Shown one piece after another: positions 1 through 10,017 of a stretch of 64,000 nt of DNA (positions are counted from its first letter, which is position 1; each line of letters begins with the position of its first letter). The notes beneath the pieces were generated by a model, which was not told the DNA's origin, did no database searches, and was given only the letters and a program-made list of their open reading frames with translations. Source of the stretch: Saccharicrinis sp963663905 (GTDB lineage Bacteria; Bacteroidota; Bacteroidia; Bacteroidales; Marinilabiliaceae); NCBI GenBank assembly GCA_963663905.2, contig OY760657.1, positions 1,860,001-1,924,000 of the forward strand, read 5' to 3'. Made by a program: the position numbers and the translations under genes.

Positions 1-3000
1 ATAACTGTGAATATGGTTACTTCCAATTTGAGTGTAAGTGCACCTTCTGCAGGGGCAACAACAGTTTGTGCAGGTGTAGATGTAACATTTAATGCAGCTG
101 GTTCAGATGGTAGTGGAAGTTATAGTTATGATTTTCATAGAATAAGGAGTGGGGTCGATGCTAGTGTTCATACGGGTTCTTCAACTTATACAACACCTGA
201 TTTACAAGATGGTGATCAGATTTATGTAATTACAACTGATAATAATACATTATGTACTGATAATTCAGATGTAATTGTAATGACTATTAACGCAAACCCA
301 GTTCCGGTACTTAATATTACAAGTGCAGGTGGAAATGAAGTATGTTCAGAAACAACTGTAGATTTTGTTGCATCATCTGGATATGATAGGTATATCTTTT
401 ACAGAAATGGAACTGAAGTATTACAAGATGGTACTGCTAATACTTTATCTACTACAATATTAGAAGATGGAGACTATGTTACAGTTGAAGCTTATGATGG
501 AAGTTGCCATGGAGCATCAACTTCAATTACAATGAGTATTAATCCGTTACCAACTATAACTCTGGTTAGTGATGAAACAACTGTGTGTGAAAATGAAGTG
601 GTAACATTTACAGCTACTGGTTCAGGTTCAGGTTCCTTAACTTATCAGTTCCTTGTTAATGGAACTCCGCAAACAAGTCAAACAACAACAAATACTTTTA
701 CTTGGTCATCAACTAGCGATTTCTCTGTTGAAGCAATTGTCTTTGATGGAAATAATTGTGAAGAGATTAGTTCTCCAATTGCAATTACAATTAGTAAACC
801 GATTGCTACTTTAATTTCAGATAAAACAATAATTTGTGAAAATGAAGAAATTGTATTTACTGCAGGTGGCGGTGATAATTATGAATTCTTTATAGATGGT
901 ACAAGTATTCAAGGACCAGGTGTTACAAATGTATTTTCTTCTACTACTTTAGAAAATAACGATAATATTACAGTTCAAGTTACTGATAGCTATGGATGTA
1001 CTGCTACACATGCAGGTATCTCTGTTACAGTTAATCCTATACCTGTTGTTTCTTTGTCAAGTTCAGATCTTGATAATACAATATGTCAAAATGATGAAGT
1101 TACAATTACTGCAACCGGTGGGGATGTGTATGAATTTTTTGTAAACGGTGTAAGTGTTCAAGGCCCAGATGGAAATGATGAATATGTTACAACTGTTCTT
1201 AATGATGGAGATCAGGTTTCTGCAATTGTTTCTTATAGTACATCAGGATGTTCTGAAACTACTAGTATTATATCAACAACAGTAAATCCTTTACCTACCG
1301 CATCTTTAAATGTTTCACCTAGTAATTCAATTATTAGTGGAACCGATGTTACATTTACTGCAAGTGGCGGAACAGAATATGTATATTCGGTTAATGGAGT
1401 AGTTGTACAGGTAAGAAGTTCAACTACCCAATATTCTTCTGATCTGTTGGTAGATGGTGATGTTGTTACTGTAGATGTTTATGATGGTAACGACTGTATG
1501 TCATCAGAATCAATAACAATGAGTGTGTTTGATAGTGTCATTTTATTAGATGTTATGATGACGGAACCTTCTTATTGTGAGGGTGGTACAGGTGTTAGTG
1601 TTTACTTGGCAGGGACTCCTCAGGATGGTGTTACGTATGAGTTGATGAGAACTTCTGATAATTCACAGGTAGGAGCTTCTATTATGTTTAGTAGTGGTGA
1701 TCCTGTAAATGTTCGTTGGGATAATGTAAAAGGAACAGACGAATACAGAGTTGAAGCTTATTATATTTCTGTACCGGGTGAGCGTTTTGAAATGAATAAA
1801 AGAGTGACTATAACAGAATACCCTTTACCAATTATTTATAATTTAACGCCAACAGGCTCTGTAACTGGATGTAATGGAGGAAGTGGACATGTGATATCTT
1901 TGGATAATTCTCAACCTGATATAAAATATACATTATACCTAAATGATGTAGTGCCTGTAGAGGTTTTGATGGGTAATGGAGCTCAACTTGAATTTGGTGC
2001 GCAACTTGGAATCGGAACTTATACTGTTTTAGCAGAAAGTCTAATTAGTGGTTGTCAAAGATATATGTCAGGAACCTTTTCTATAGAAGGAGAAGATTTG
2101 GCAACAAATTTATTATATGTAGTTAATCCTGCAAAAGAAAATGAACCTACGGATGGACGTTATTGTCAGGGAGATGCTGGAGTTGAATTAGCATTAGATG
2201 GTTCTTTGGATAATACTGTTACTTATAAATTATATTTAGATGGTAATGACACAGGTACTTCTGTTCTAGGAAATAATGGTCCATTATCATTTGGAATCGT
2301 ATCAATTGAAGGAGTCTATACTGCTAATATTGAAACTTCTACAGGATGTCAATTATTAATGGATGGTTATGCAGATGTTACTGCAGTACCTACTCCTACT
2401 CAATTTAATGTTGTAGCAGATAATGATGGTCATTATTGTGAAGGTGAATCAGGAGTTGCGATTAGTATTGATAGTCAGGAAGAAGGTGTTGAATATAACT
2501 TGTACTTAGATGGTACAACTTTAATTGAAACTTTAACAGGAAGTGATGCATTAGGAACTCCATTATTTTTCAGTGGACTACATACTACAGAAGGTATCTA
2601 TTCAGTACAGGCAAGTGTACCACAAGTTGGATGTTCTTCAACAATGAATAATACTATTGAGGTTCAGATTGATGCCTTACCAACAGTTTTCGATTTAACT
2701 AGTGATGGCGACTATTGTTCTGGATCAACCACTTATATTCATCTACCAGGTTCTGAATCTAATGTAGATTACAGATGGCATAATTTAGATGATGGATCAT
2801 ATGGATCTGCAGTTACAGGAACGGGTGGTGTCCTTGATATTGAAATTACAGGTTCAGGTAATTATGAAATTGTGGCAATAAGAAATGACGGAGTAACTTC
2901 ATGTAGTTCAGTTATGAATGGTACTTTTGCTATCACTGAAAAACCATTGCCTGATGTAACTAAGATTATATCAGAAACTTATGAAGGAACAGGTTGTGAT

Positions 3001-5640
3001 GATGGATCAATTGTTACTGTAATACTTTCAGAAGTAGGAGTAGAATATACATTGGTTAAAAAGGTTGGCTTAAATTATTATGATGCAGGTCTTCCTACAA
3101 TTACTGGTGATGGAAATGATATTAGTTTTGATCCAATTGTAGATAAAGACAATGCAGAATATACTGCTATGGCAGATCTTAATGGGTGTATTGTTTATCT
3201 GAATAATTCTGTATTTATTGATATAACAGGAGTGATTACTAAACAAATAGTAACAGGTTCAGGTGAAATATGTAATGGTGATCCTGGTGTTGTATTTGGA
3301 TTGGATGATTCCGAATCAGGAGTAACCTACGAGTTGTGGTTGGCCGATACAGAAGGGTCATCAACAGGAACACTTAAAGAATCTGTAACTGGTGATGGAA
3401 CAGCTATTAGCTTTAATTCAGTAAATGAAGAAGGAGAATATTTTGTAATGGGTATTTCTTCAAGTTGTACCCTGGAAATGGCAAATAGAGTTGAACTAAA
3501 TGTAAATCCTTTACCTGAAGCATATAAAATGATAGGTTCAGGTGAGTATTGTGATATCACAGAAGGAGCATTAATTTCTCTTGATAATTCTGAGGAAGGT
3601 GTATCTTATATGTTACAGTTTAACGATGGAACTAATCTTAGAAATGCATTAAGTACAGCAGCCATAGGTGGAGCCTTAACAGATACCATTGACTTTGGAA
3701 GATTTACTGACATAGGAACTTACACTGTTATCGCAACTACTGATAAGGGTTGTACATCTAGTATGAATGGATTTGTAACTACTCAATTAAGTACTGCTCC
3801 AGTTGATCAAACTGTAGAATCTGTCACATCATTATATTCTTATTGTGAAAGTGATGGAGGTGTAGAGTTACAATTGTTAGACCATGAAAGTGATGTTGTT
3901 TATCAGGTTATTGATGAATTGACTAATACCGTAGTTGCCGAAATTACAGATGAAGATCCTTCAGCATCTGGTATAATCTCATTAGGTGTGTTTACTGAAG
4001 GAACGTATAGTTTTGTTGCCTCGAGAGGAGGAGATGCATGTGAAGTAACAATAAATGGCGGGAATACAGTTCAATTAACAATGATACCAGAACCTACAAA
4101 ACATGTTGTATATGCAGATGCTGTAAATGTATGTGGATCAGTAGGTACAAATGTTGGATTAGAGGATTCGGAAGCTGGAAGAGAATATAGAATAGAGGAT
4201 TCTACAGGTGCTATTCAAGAAACAATAATTAGTGAATCAGGTGAAGCAATATCTTGGTTGGTAACTGACGTTGGAACATCTGAGATCTATGAAATTATAG
4301 CTATAGCTGATGGAGGTTGTGAGCTTTCAATGGGAACAATTGAAATAGACTTTAAAGATGCACCTGCAATACCAGAATACGAACTTTCTGCTGAAGAATA
4401 TTGTGAAGGGGCGAATGGTATTACTATTACAATTCATAATACAGAATCTGGTATTGGTTATCAACTTAAAGGTATAGACGATAAAACATATGGTTTTGAT
4501 GATGGTAATGGTGGTGATATTGTTTTTGAAAATATTGAAGAAGGTGAATATTATATTATTGCCAGAAATTATGAATCCGGCTGTGCAACATATACATCTG
4601 AAAATATCATTATTACCATGAATGCTAATCCTGATATTCAAATATTGCAAATTGGAACATATGATTGTTCAGATATTTGCTATGGATTGGTTAGTTCAGA
4701 TGAATTAGTATTGGATAATTCAGCTCCTGAAGTGGATCAAATTACATATAGTTTATTACTAGATGGTTTAAGTATCATTCCTGCTGTTGATAGTATTGGA
4801 AATGGTGGAGCAATTAATTACGGTTCCAGGGTAGATGCAGGTATCTATACTGTAATGGCAACAAGTACAAAAGGATGTACTTCAATGATGGATGGTACTG
4901 TTTACTTAGAGGAATTTCCACTAAATGCAGAAGATGATTATCTCGTATTAACTAAGGGTGAAAATGCTGGTTCTATTATAGTATCTGGTCTGGATGAAAC
5001 TGTAAATGATACCTGGAATGTTAGTATTGATATTTTAGGAGATGCAGAAACTGGTGATGATGGTAATTTGAGATTCTGGTTTGATCCTAATGAAGCTGTT
5101 ACTTCTACAGAAATCTCAAGTGGATCAGTTACCATTGATGAGATATCAAGTGTACTTGTATATACTAAAAAACCAGGATTCTATGGGAAAGATTCTGTTC
5201 AGTATTACTTTAAAAATATTGACTACCTTGCACCTAGAGAGAGAATAGATTCTGCATGGGTACACATATATGTAGGTAATAAGAATCTTGATTCCGAAAA
5301 TGCATTCCTTATACCTAATGCCTTCTCTCCTAACGGTGATGGTATAAATGATTACTTTAAAATTTCAGGAATTGAAGAAGCCGGCGTTTATACCGCTGAA
5401 AAATCCAAATTAGAAGTATTTAACAGATGGGGAGCTCTTGTATATAGATCAACAGGAGACTCTTATGGTGACGGTGATGAATGGTGGGATGGAACATCTA
5501 CAACTGCTAATATGGTTTCAATAGGTAGTGATTTACCAAATGGTACATATTTCTATGTGTATACTGTTGAAGTAAATATTGCGACTGAATCAAGCTCAAA
5601 AGTTAAAGAATATAGTGGATATATTGAATTAAGAAGATAA
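1..5640 (+). CDS. Giant repeat adhesin with T9SS type B (gliding-type) C-terminal domain, 5' partial
   Basis: The reading frame is open from base 1, so the true start and signal peptide lie outside the window; 1879 codons are visible. Residues about 10-510 hold six Ig-like repeats of about 80 residues (a Cys, then TFTATGG-like, YEFFVNG-like and DGD-like strands, ending near NPLP). Residues about 520-1620 hold about twelve repeats of a second type (YCEG..GV..L..SE.GV.Y.LYLDG ... GCS..MNG). The last 90 residues carry IPNAFSPNGDGINDYF, VFNRWG and NGTYFY, the hallmark of the gliding motility-associated C-terminal domain used for T9SS export. Such proteins are usually secreted, surface-attached adhesins. 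PorP/SprF follows 41 bases downstream, a standard pairing for type B cargo. The ligand cannot be told. Family assignment is firm; the adhesin role is inferred. Confidence 0.93.
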   Translation: MTVNMVTSNLSVSAPSAGATTVCAGVDVTFNAAGSDGSGSYSYDFHRIRSGVDASVHTGSSTYTTPDLQDGDQIYVITTDNNTLCTDNSDVIVMTINANPVPVLNITSAGGNEVCSETTVDFVASSGYDRYIFYRNGTEVLQDGTANTLSTTILEDGDYVTVEAYDGSCHGASTSITMSINPLPTITLVSDETTVCENEVVTFTATGSGSGSLTYQFLVNGTPQTSQTTTNTFTWSSTSDFSVEAIVFDGNNCEEISSPIAITISKPIATLISDKTIICENEEIVFTAGGGDNYEFFIDGTSIQGPGVTNVFSSTTLENNDNITVQVTDSYGCTATHAGISVTVNPIPVVSLSSSDLDNTICQNDEVTITATGGDVYEFFVNGVSVQGPDGNDEYVTTVLNDGDQVSAIVSYSTSGCSETTSIISTTVNPLPTASLNVSPSNSIISGTDVTFTASGGTEYVYSVNGVVVQVRSSTTQYSSDLLVDGDVVTVDVYDGNDCMSSESITMSVFDSVILLDVMMTEPSYCEGGTGVSVYLAGTPQDGVTYELMRTSDNSQVGASIMFSSGDPVNVRWDNVKGTDEYRVEAYYISVPGERFEMNKRVTITEYPLPIIYNLTPTGSVTGCNGGSGHVISLDNSQPDIKYTLYLNDVVPVEVLMGNGAQLEFGAQLGIGTYTVLAESLISGCQRYMSGTFSIEGEDLATNLLYVVNPAKENEPTDGRYCQGDAGVELALDGSLDNTVTYKLYLDGNDTGTSVLGNNGPLSFGIVSIEGVYTANIETSTGCQLLMDGYADVTAVPTPTQFNVVADNDGHYCEGESGVAISIDSQEEGVEYNLYLDGTTLIETLTGSDALGTPLFFSGLHTTEGIYSVQASVPQVGCSSTMNNTIEVQIDALPTVFDLTSDGDYCSGSTTYIHLPGSESNVDYRWHNLDDGSYGSAVTGTGGVLDIEITGSGNYEIVAIRNDGVTSCSSVMNGTFAITEKPLPDVTKIISETYEGTGCDDGSIVTVILSEVGVEYTLVKKVGLNYYDAGLPTITGDGNDISFDPIVDKDNAEYTAMADLNGCIVYLNNSVFIDITGVITKQIVTGSGEICNGDPGVVFGLDDSESGVTYELWLADTEGSSTGTLKESVTGDGTAISFNSVNEEGEYFVMGISSSCTLEMANRVELNVNPLPEAYKMIGSGEYCDITEGALISLDNSEEGVSYMLQFNDGTNLRNALSTAAIGGALTDTIDFGRFTDIGTYTVIATTDKGCTSSMNGFVTTQLSTAPVDQTVESVTSLYSYCESDGGVELQLLDHESDVVYQVIDELTNTVVAEITDEDPSASGIISLGVFTEGTYSFVASRGGDACEVTINGGNTVQLTMIPEPTKHVVYADAVNVCGSVGTNVGLEDSEAGREYRIEDSTGAIQETIISESGEAISWLVTDVGTSEIYEIIAIADGGCELSMGTIEIDFKDAPAIPEYELSAEEYCEGANGITITIHNTESGIGYQLKGIDDKTYGFDDGNGGDIVFENIEEGEYYIIARNYESGCATYTSENIIITMNANPDIQILQIGTYDCSDICYGLVSSDELVLDNSAPEVDQITYSLLLDGLSIIPAVDSIGNGGAINYGSRVDAGIYTVMATSTKGCTSMMDGTVYLEEFPLNAEDDYLVLTKGENAGSIIVSGLDETVNDTWNVSIDILGDAETGDDGNLRFWFDPNEAVTSTEISSGSVTIDEISSVLVYTKKPGFYGKDSVQYYFKNIDYLAPRERIDSAWVHIYVGNKNLDSENAFLIPNAFSPNGDGINDYFKISGIEEAGVYTAEKSKLEVFNRWGALVYRSTGDSYGDGDEWWDGTSTTANMVSIGSDLPNGTYFYVYTVEVNIATESSSKVKEYSGYIELRR

Positions 5641-5681
5641 TCAACTATAGGCTTAAAATTTAACTTAGAAAATATTGTACC

Positions 5682-6629
5682 ATGAGATATAATAAGATAT
5701 TTAAAATATTGTTTGTAGTAATTGTTGGAATTAATCTTTCAACAATTACTTACGGCCAAGATGTAGCTCAGTATAATCATTATATAGCAAATCAAGGATT
5801 GCTAAATCCTGCATATAATGGTACAAGAGATGTTATTAGTGGATTATTAATCAATCGAAATCAGTGGATTGGGCTGGAAGGAGCACCAATGAATCAATCG
5901 CTAAACGTTCACGGACCCATTGAAGATACTAACTTAGGTGTAGGTGTTTCAATAATGAATGATATGATTGGTTTTTCAAGAACCACTGATGCTATGGTAG
6001 CTGCATCATATAAGCTTGAAATAGATAGACGTCGATTTTTATCTTTAGGTTTGCAATTAGGAGCCAGTTCAATTGTTTATGATGGTAATAAAGCTGTTAC
6101 TGATCAATACGGAGATCCGGTTTTTGCAGGTAAACAGTCTAAAATTGGATTTAATGTAGGTTTTGGTGCATATTTATATGAAGAGGATTATTTTGTTGGA
6201 TTTTCAGTACCTAAAATGTTTTCGAATAATTTTGATGAAGCTAATGAAACATTTAAAAATACTTTAGATTTCAAAAATATGACAATGTACCTATATGGTG
6301 GTTATGTATTTGATTGGGGAGAAGTGAAAGTCAAACCTACATTATTATTCCGTGAGGTTTATGGAGCTCCATTACAATTCGATGTATCAGGTAATGTTTT
6401 ATTAATGGAAACACTTTGGTTAGGACTCTCTTATAGATCCATTTCTGATGTTGTTTTTCTAGCGGAATTTAAACCAAACCCAAAATCACCATACACTTTT
6501 AGATATTCTTTTGATTATTCTTTAAGTTCGTTAAATCAGTATGCTAAAATTGGTTCTCATGAAATTGGAATTCAATTTGATTTTACATTTAATAAGCGTG
6601 CTGGAATGCGTTCAATTAGATATTTTTAG
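5682..6629 (+). CDS. PorP/SprF family type IX secretion membrane protein
   Basis: The 315-residue protein starts with a signal peptide (hydrophobic to about residue 25, ending YGQ), then has the family opening DVAQYNHYIANQGLLNPAYNG and the following RNQW segment. The rest is alternating amphipathic strands typical of an outer-membrane barrel, ending in an aromatic residue (RYF). PorP/SprF proteins act with the T9SS at the outer membrane, and SprF is needed for surface display of the giant adhesin SprB. Here the gene follows a giant type B cargo protein by 41 bases and precedes an OmpA-like protein, so the three are probably one operon and this copy probably serves that cargo. Length and motif fit the family well. 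Confidence 0.93.
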   Translation: MRYNKIFKILFVVIVGINLSTITYGQDVAQYNHYIANQGLLNPAYNGTRDVISGLLINRNQWIGLEGAPMNQSLNVHGPIEDTNLGVGVSIMNDMIGFSRTTDAMVAASYKLEIDRRRFLSLGLQLGASSIVYDGNKAVTDQYGDPVFAGKQSKIGFNVGFGAYLYEEDYFVGFSVPKMFSNNFDEANETFKNTLDFKNMTMYLYGGYVFDWGEVKVKPTLLFREVYGAPLQFDVSGNVLLMETLWLGLSYRSISDVVFLAEFKPNPKSPYTFRYSFDYSLSSLNQYAKIGSHEIGIQFDFTFNKRAGMRSIRYF

Positions 6630-6776
6630 AATCTTATTTATATTGTTTTTTTATTGTAAAATAGAGTTAGTATTTTTAACAGTATAATATTTTTTTTGTA
6701 AAAAAAATCATGGTTGTCAGCAATGACAGGCATTTTGAGAACAGATAACTTAATCATAGCTATAATATCTTTAATT

Positions 6777-8807
6777 ATGAAGAAGATTGCACAATACATA
6801 GTTTTTTCCATGTTGCTTTGCCTGAGTGCATTAAATGTAAATGGCCAAAGTAAATCAGTAAGTAAAGGAGATAACTATTTTAAAAAAGCAGAATACTATC
6901 AAGCATTACAATCCTATTTGGAAGCCCAAAATGACGGTGAAAAATTAAGTGGTGATGTATTGGTTAAAGTAGGTAAATGTTATTTTGAGCTTAATAATAT
7001 TGAACGTGCACTTACAACTCTAATTGAAGTTGAAGATAATCTTACTACTCAAGAGGATTTTATGGTATATGCTCAGGTTTATCAAAGATCTGGTTTATAT
7101 GCAAAAGAAGATAGAGGTGCCATTTTTTGGTATGAAAAAGCTTTAAAAGCAGGTGCAAATCCGGTAAAGGTAAATGAGTTGATTAAATCATGTGAATGGG
7201 CTGCTGCTCACATTGAAAATGAACCTTATCGTGTTAACCCATCTCCGATATTTACTTCCGGTCAATCTTTTGGTATCCAATATTATAAAAAAGGAGTTGT
7301 ATATTCTTCTGCTTCTGAAGAAGGATCTAAAAATGTAGATAGACAAGGTAAATCTTTCCTTAATCTATATTATTCAGATTTAGTTAATGATCAAATTCAA
7401 AAAGGAAGTCTGTTCTCAAAAAGTTTGGTTTCGCCATATCATATTGGTGCTATTTCTTTTACTTCAGATTTTAATACCATGTATTTTACTAAGGTAGTTA
7501 GAGTTAAAGGAGGAGAAAGTAGATTAAAACTTTTTAAGGTTAATTATGAAGGAAGTGATTGGGGAAAGGAAATTGAATTACCTTTTATTAATGATAAGTT
7601 TGATTATGGGCATCCGGCCGTTTCTCCTGATGATAAGTTTTTGTATTTTGTGTCTAACATAGATGGAGGTTATGGAGGAAAGGATATTTATCGAGTAGAA
7701 AGATTAAGAGGGGGGATGTATGGTAAAGTTAAAAATCTTGGACCAGAAGTAAATACATATGGCGACGAGGTATTCCCATTTATAAGTAAAGATAATGTTT
7801 TGTATTTCTCATCTGATGGTCACTATGGTTTTGGAGGATTAGATATATTCAGAGCAGATTATGAAGATGGTAGTTGGAAAAATGTAAATAACATGTTAAT
7901 GCCATTTAACTCTGTTGCTGATGATTTTGCTTATGTTGTTAGCCCCAATAACCCTGAAAAAGGATTTCTATCAAGTAGTCGTACAGAAACCGGTGATGAT
8001 GTAATATTTACAGTGGAGTTTATTGGTCAGGAGGATAAACCTGAAGTAGCAGAAGAATTGCCAGAAAAAGGTGATGTTATTGCATTGGAAGATCTTCCTG
8101 AAGAAAAGCCTGAAGTTATTGAACAACCAAAAGTTGATTTATCTGCCTTCCCGGGAGTGTTTTCAGCTAAGGTTAAATCAACATACAATAACCTTGCTGC
8201 CCAAGGAGTAAAAGTTGATATTATTGATGATGCAACCGGTAAAGTTATAGCGACTGGTGTATCTGATGAAAAAGGTGTGTTTAATATCGTTATTCCTGAT
8301 GAATATAGAAAAGAGGGACAGGAATTTGAGTTAGTATTCTCTAAAGATGGAGAATTTAATTCAAAACGTATGATTTTAAACATTATGGAGTTAGCAGATT
8401 TAAATTCTAATGGATTGAGCCTTACTCCAATATTTAATGATGATGTTTTAGATGATATAAGTGGAATGGTTCTTTATTATGTTGGTATGGAGCTAACAGA
8501 AGAGAGTAAAAAGACTTTGGACAGACTAGCTACTTACTTAGAGAATAATCCTCAGATAGTAGTTAAACTGAATTCTCATACAGATGCCAGAGGAAGTAAA
8601 TTAGATAACTTGTTTAACTCTCAAAGAATGGGAGAGAAAGTAGAGGAAATGTTGATGAAAAAAGGTGTTGATGGAGAATCTACAATTCCAAGAGGCTATG
8701 GTGAACGATATATAGTAAATAAGTGTAAAAGAGGAGTTCTTTGTTCTGATGAAGAACAATTAAAGAACAGAAGAATTGAAGTTGTTGTTTGGAGGGTGAA
8801 GAAATAA
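6777..8807 (+). CDS. TPR - PD40 - CarboxypepD_reg - OmpA outer-membrane protein (T9SS-associated)
   Basis: I chose the ATG at 6777 (676 residues) because it opens a clean signal peptide, MKKIAQYIVF to about VNGQ; the frame extends 63 bases upstream to a TTG, but that would bury the signal. Order of domains: TPR-like helices (about 25-140), WD40-like/PD40 beta-propeller strands (about 160-420, with SPDDKFLYFVSNIDGGYGGKDIY and YFSSDGHYGFGG), a linker rich in Glu and Pro, a CarboxypepD_reg-like Ig fold (about 450-530) and an OmpA peptidoglycan-binding domain (about 560-676, with LNSHTDARG and NRRIEVV). Proteins of this layout, such as PorE, anchor T9SS parts to peptidoglycan. It lies third after the adhesin and PorP/SprF, with an AT-rich 147-base gap. 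A general OmpA role is certain; the link to T9SS comes from context. Confidence 0.9.
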   Translation: MKKIAQYIVFSMLLCLSALNVNGQSKSVSKGDNYFKKAEYYQALQSYLEAQNDGEKLSGDVLVKVGKCYFELNNIERALTTLIEVEDNLTTQEDFMVYAQVYQRSGLYAKEDRGAIFWYEKALKAGANPVKVNELIKSCEWAAAHIENEPYRVNPSPIFTSGQSFGIQYYKKGVVYSSASEEGSKNVDRQGKSFLNLYYSDLVNDQIQKGSLFSKSLVSPYHIGAISFTSDFNTMYFTKVVRVKGGESRLKLFKVNYEGSDWGKEIELPFINDKFDYGHPAVSPDDKFLYFVSNIDGGYGGKDIYRVERLRGGMYGKVKNLGPEVNTYGDEVFPFISKDNVLYFSSDGHYGFGGLDIFRADYEDGSWKNVNNMLMPFNSVADDFAYVVSPNNPEKGFLSSSRTETGDDVIFTVEFIGQEDKPEVAEELPEKGDVIALEDLPEEKPEVIEQPKVDLSAFPGVFSAKVKSTYNNLAAQGVKVDIIDDATGKVIATGVSDEKGVFNIVIPDEYRKEGQEFELVFSKDGEFNSKRMILNIMELADLNSNGLSLTPIFNDDVLDDISGMVLYYVGMELTEESKKTLDRLATYLENNPQIVVKLNSHTDARGSKLDNLFNSQRMGEKVEEMLMKKGVDGESTIPRGYGERYIVNKCKRGVLCSDEEQLKNRRIEVVVWRVKK

Positions 8808-8849
8808 GTTATAAATGAATAATATTAAATAAAGTGAAACGACCATGAT

Positions 8850-8879
8850 AACAAATTCTCTTGTGAGAGGATGTTTGTT
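8850..8879 (+). terminator. Hairpin after the OmpA gene
   Basis: AACAAA pairs with TTTGTT around an inner TCTC/GAGA stem with a TTGT loop. It is followed by CTTTGGG rather than a clean T-run, so termination is possible but not clear; it may be a processing or attenuation hairpin before the SPOR-like gene. Confidence 0.35.
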
Positions 8880-8923
8880 CTTTGGGAGTTACATGTGACA
8901 AATGAAAATCAAATTATAAACAC

Positions 8924-9571
8924 ATGAAGTCAACATACATATTATTTCTAGCTGTACTTACATTGGTATTTGGTGCTATTAATGGACAAAATAAAGTTGA
9001 TAAATTAGGTCCTTTAAGAACTTCAAAAAAGATTATTAGTGTATTTGAGTTATCAACAAAACCGGATTATGCTATTCAGATTATAGCTTTAAAATATCCT
9101 GCTGGCGAACCAGGATTCTTTAATAATGTTCAGGAAGCTCGGGAGTTTAACTGCGCTGATGGATATATGAAATACTGTGTTGGTAGTTATCCTTCGTACA
9201 AACAAGCTGAAAATGAATTAGTCTATTACAGAGACTTAGGGTATAAGCAAGCTTTTATTGTTAATACCAGTAACTATCATTTAAAAGGAGATAGTAATTA
9301 TAGTGGATCTAAAAATTTTTCACCTGATCCAAATAAAACATATACAATTCAATTAAGTGCCTTTAGATTTCCAGTTTATTTAAGCCATTTTAAAGGTTTA
9401 AATGAAGATGATATTATGGAGTTTTATTTGAAAGATAAGATATATCGATATACTATTGGAAAGTACAAATATGATGATGCTGTGGACGAATTAGGCAGTA
9501 TTAAAGCCAAAGGTTTTAAAAATGCCTTTGTTACAGAATTAGATGCATATTTACCTTATCAAATTGAATAA
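8924..9571 (+). CDS. Exported protein with two SPOR-like repeats
   Basis: A 215-residue protein with a signal peptide (MKSTYILFLAVLTLVFGAIN, then GQ). Two related halves follow. Residues about 45-115 read DYAIQIIALKYPAG..., KYCVGSYPSYKQAENELVYYRDLGYKQAFIV; residues about 135-210 read KTYTIQLSAFRFPV..., YRYTIGKYKYDDAVDELGSIKAKGFKNAFV. The pattern of I-Q-L/I-x-A-F, then Y-x-V/I-G-x-Y-x-x-Y-x-x-A, then G-(Y/F)-K-x-A-F-V is that of SPOR domains, which bind peptidoglycan stripped of stem peptides. The gene lies downstream of the T9SS-associated OmpA protein and may belong to the same envelope complex. The exact role is unknown, and the SPOR call rests on pattern, not on a search. Confidence 0.7.
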   Translation: MKSTYILFLAVLTLVFGAINGQNKVDKLGPLRTSKKIISVFELSTKPDYAIQIIALKYPAGEPGFFNNVQEAREFNCADGYMKYCVGSYPSYKQAENELVYYRDLGYKQAFIVNTSNYHLKGDSNYSGSKNFSPDPNKTYTIQLSAFRFPVYLSHFKGLNEDDIMEFYLKDKIYRYTIGKYKYDDAVDELGSIKAKGFKNAFVTELDAYLPYQIE

Positions 9572-9577
9572 TTCGTT

Positions 9578-9585
9578 TATATTTG
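9578..9585 (+). promoter_or_regulatory. -7 box of the RNase P RNA promoter
   Basis: TATATTTG matches the Bacteroidota -7 consensus TAnnTTTG. It ends 10 bases before the expected 5' end of the RNase P RNA at 9595. No good -33 TTTG was found at the usual distance. Confidence 0.6.
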
Positions 9586-9594
9586 CATAAATAT

Positions 9595-9950
9595 AGCAAG
9601 TCAGTCTATCGCCATTTATGGAGGAAAGTCCGGGCAATATAGAGCACCATGCTTCCTAACGGGGAGATACCTGTGAAGGTATAGTAATGCAACAGAAAAT
9701 GACCGCCTTTTATAGGTAAGGGTGAAAAGGTGAGGTAAAAGCTCACCGGTACTTATGGTAACATAGGTAGCCGTGTATCTCATGGATTGCAAGACCAAAT
9801 ATATCACGATTTCTTCGGATACAGAGCTGCTCGTTTTGATGTTAATCAGTCGTGAGGGGTAGGTTGCTAGAACCTATGGGTAATCATAGGTCAAGACAAA
9901 TGATAGACCATTTATTTTATAGATGACAGAACCCGGCTTATCGACTTGCT
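9595..9950 (+). ncRNA. rnpB: RNase P RNA, bacterial type A
   Basis: This is the catalytic RNA that trims tRNA 5' leaders together with the RnpA protein. The conserved 5' element GAGGAAAGTCCGGGC is at about 9619-9633 and the 3' partner ACAGAACCCGGCTTAT at about 9927-9942; together they form the P4 pseudoknot region. The ends pair: AGCAAGTC at 9595 with GACTTGCT ending at 9950 (P1). The length of 356 bases is normal. The start follows a TATATTTG box, and ATTTTTCTTT after the end is a likely termination tract. No protein reading of this stretch is credible. Confidence 0.97.
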
Positions 9951-10017
9951 ATTTTTCTTTGTATCTTACAATATTTAAGTAGTCATTTTCGGCTTATAAC
10001 TGTCAACGAATATACGT

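Noticed and set aside
1..5640. Internal repeats as a possible CRISPR array or tandem DNA repeats
   Set aside because: The repetition is at protein level only; DNA repeats are diverged and of about 240-270 bases, not the short regular units with spacers of CRISPR.
9616..9807. A 63-codon minus-strand frame over the RNase P RNA
   Set aside because: It lies entirely inside rnpB and has no start context or homologue-like composition.
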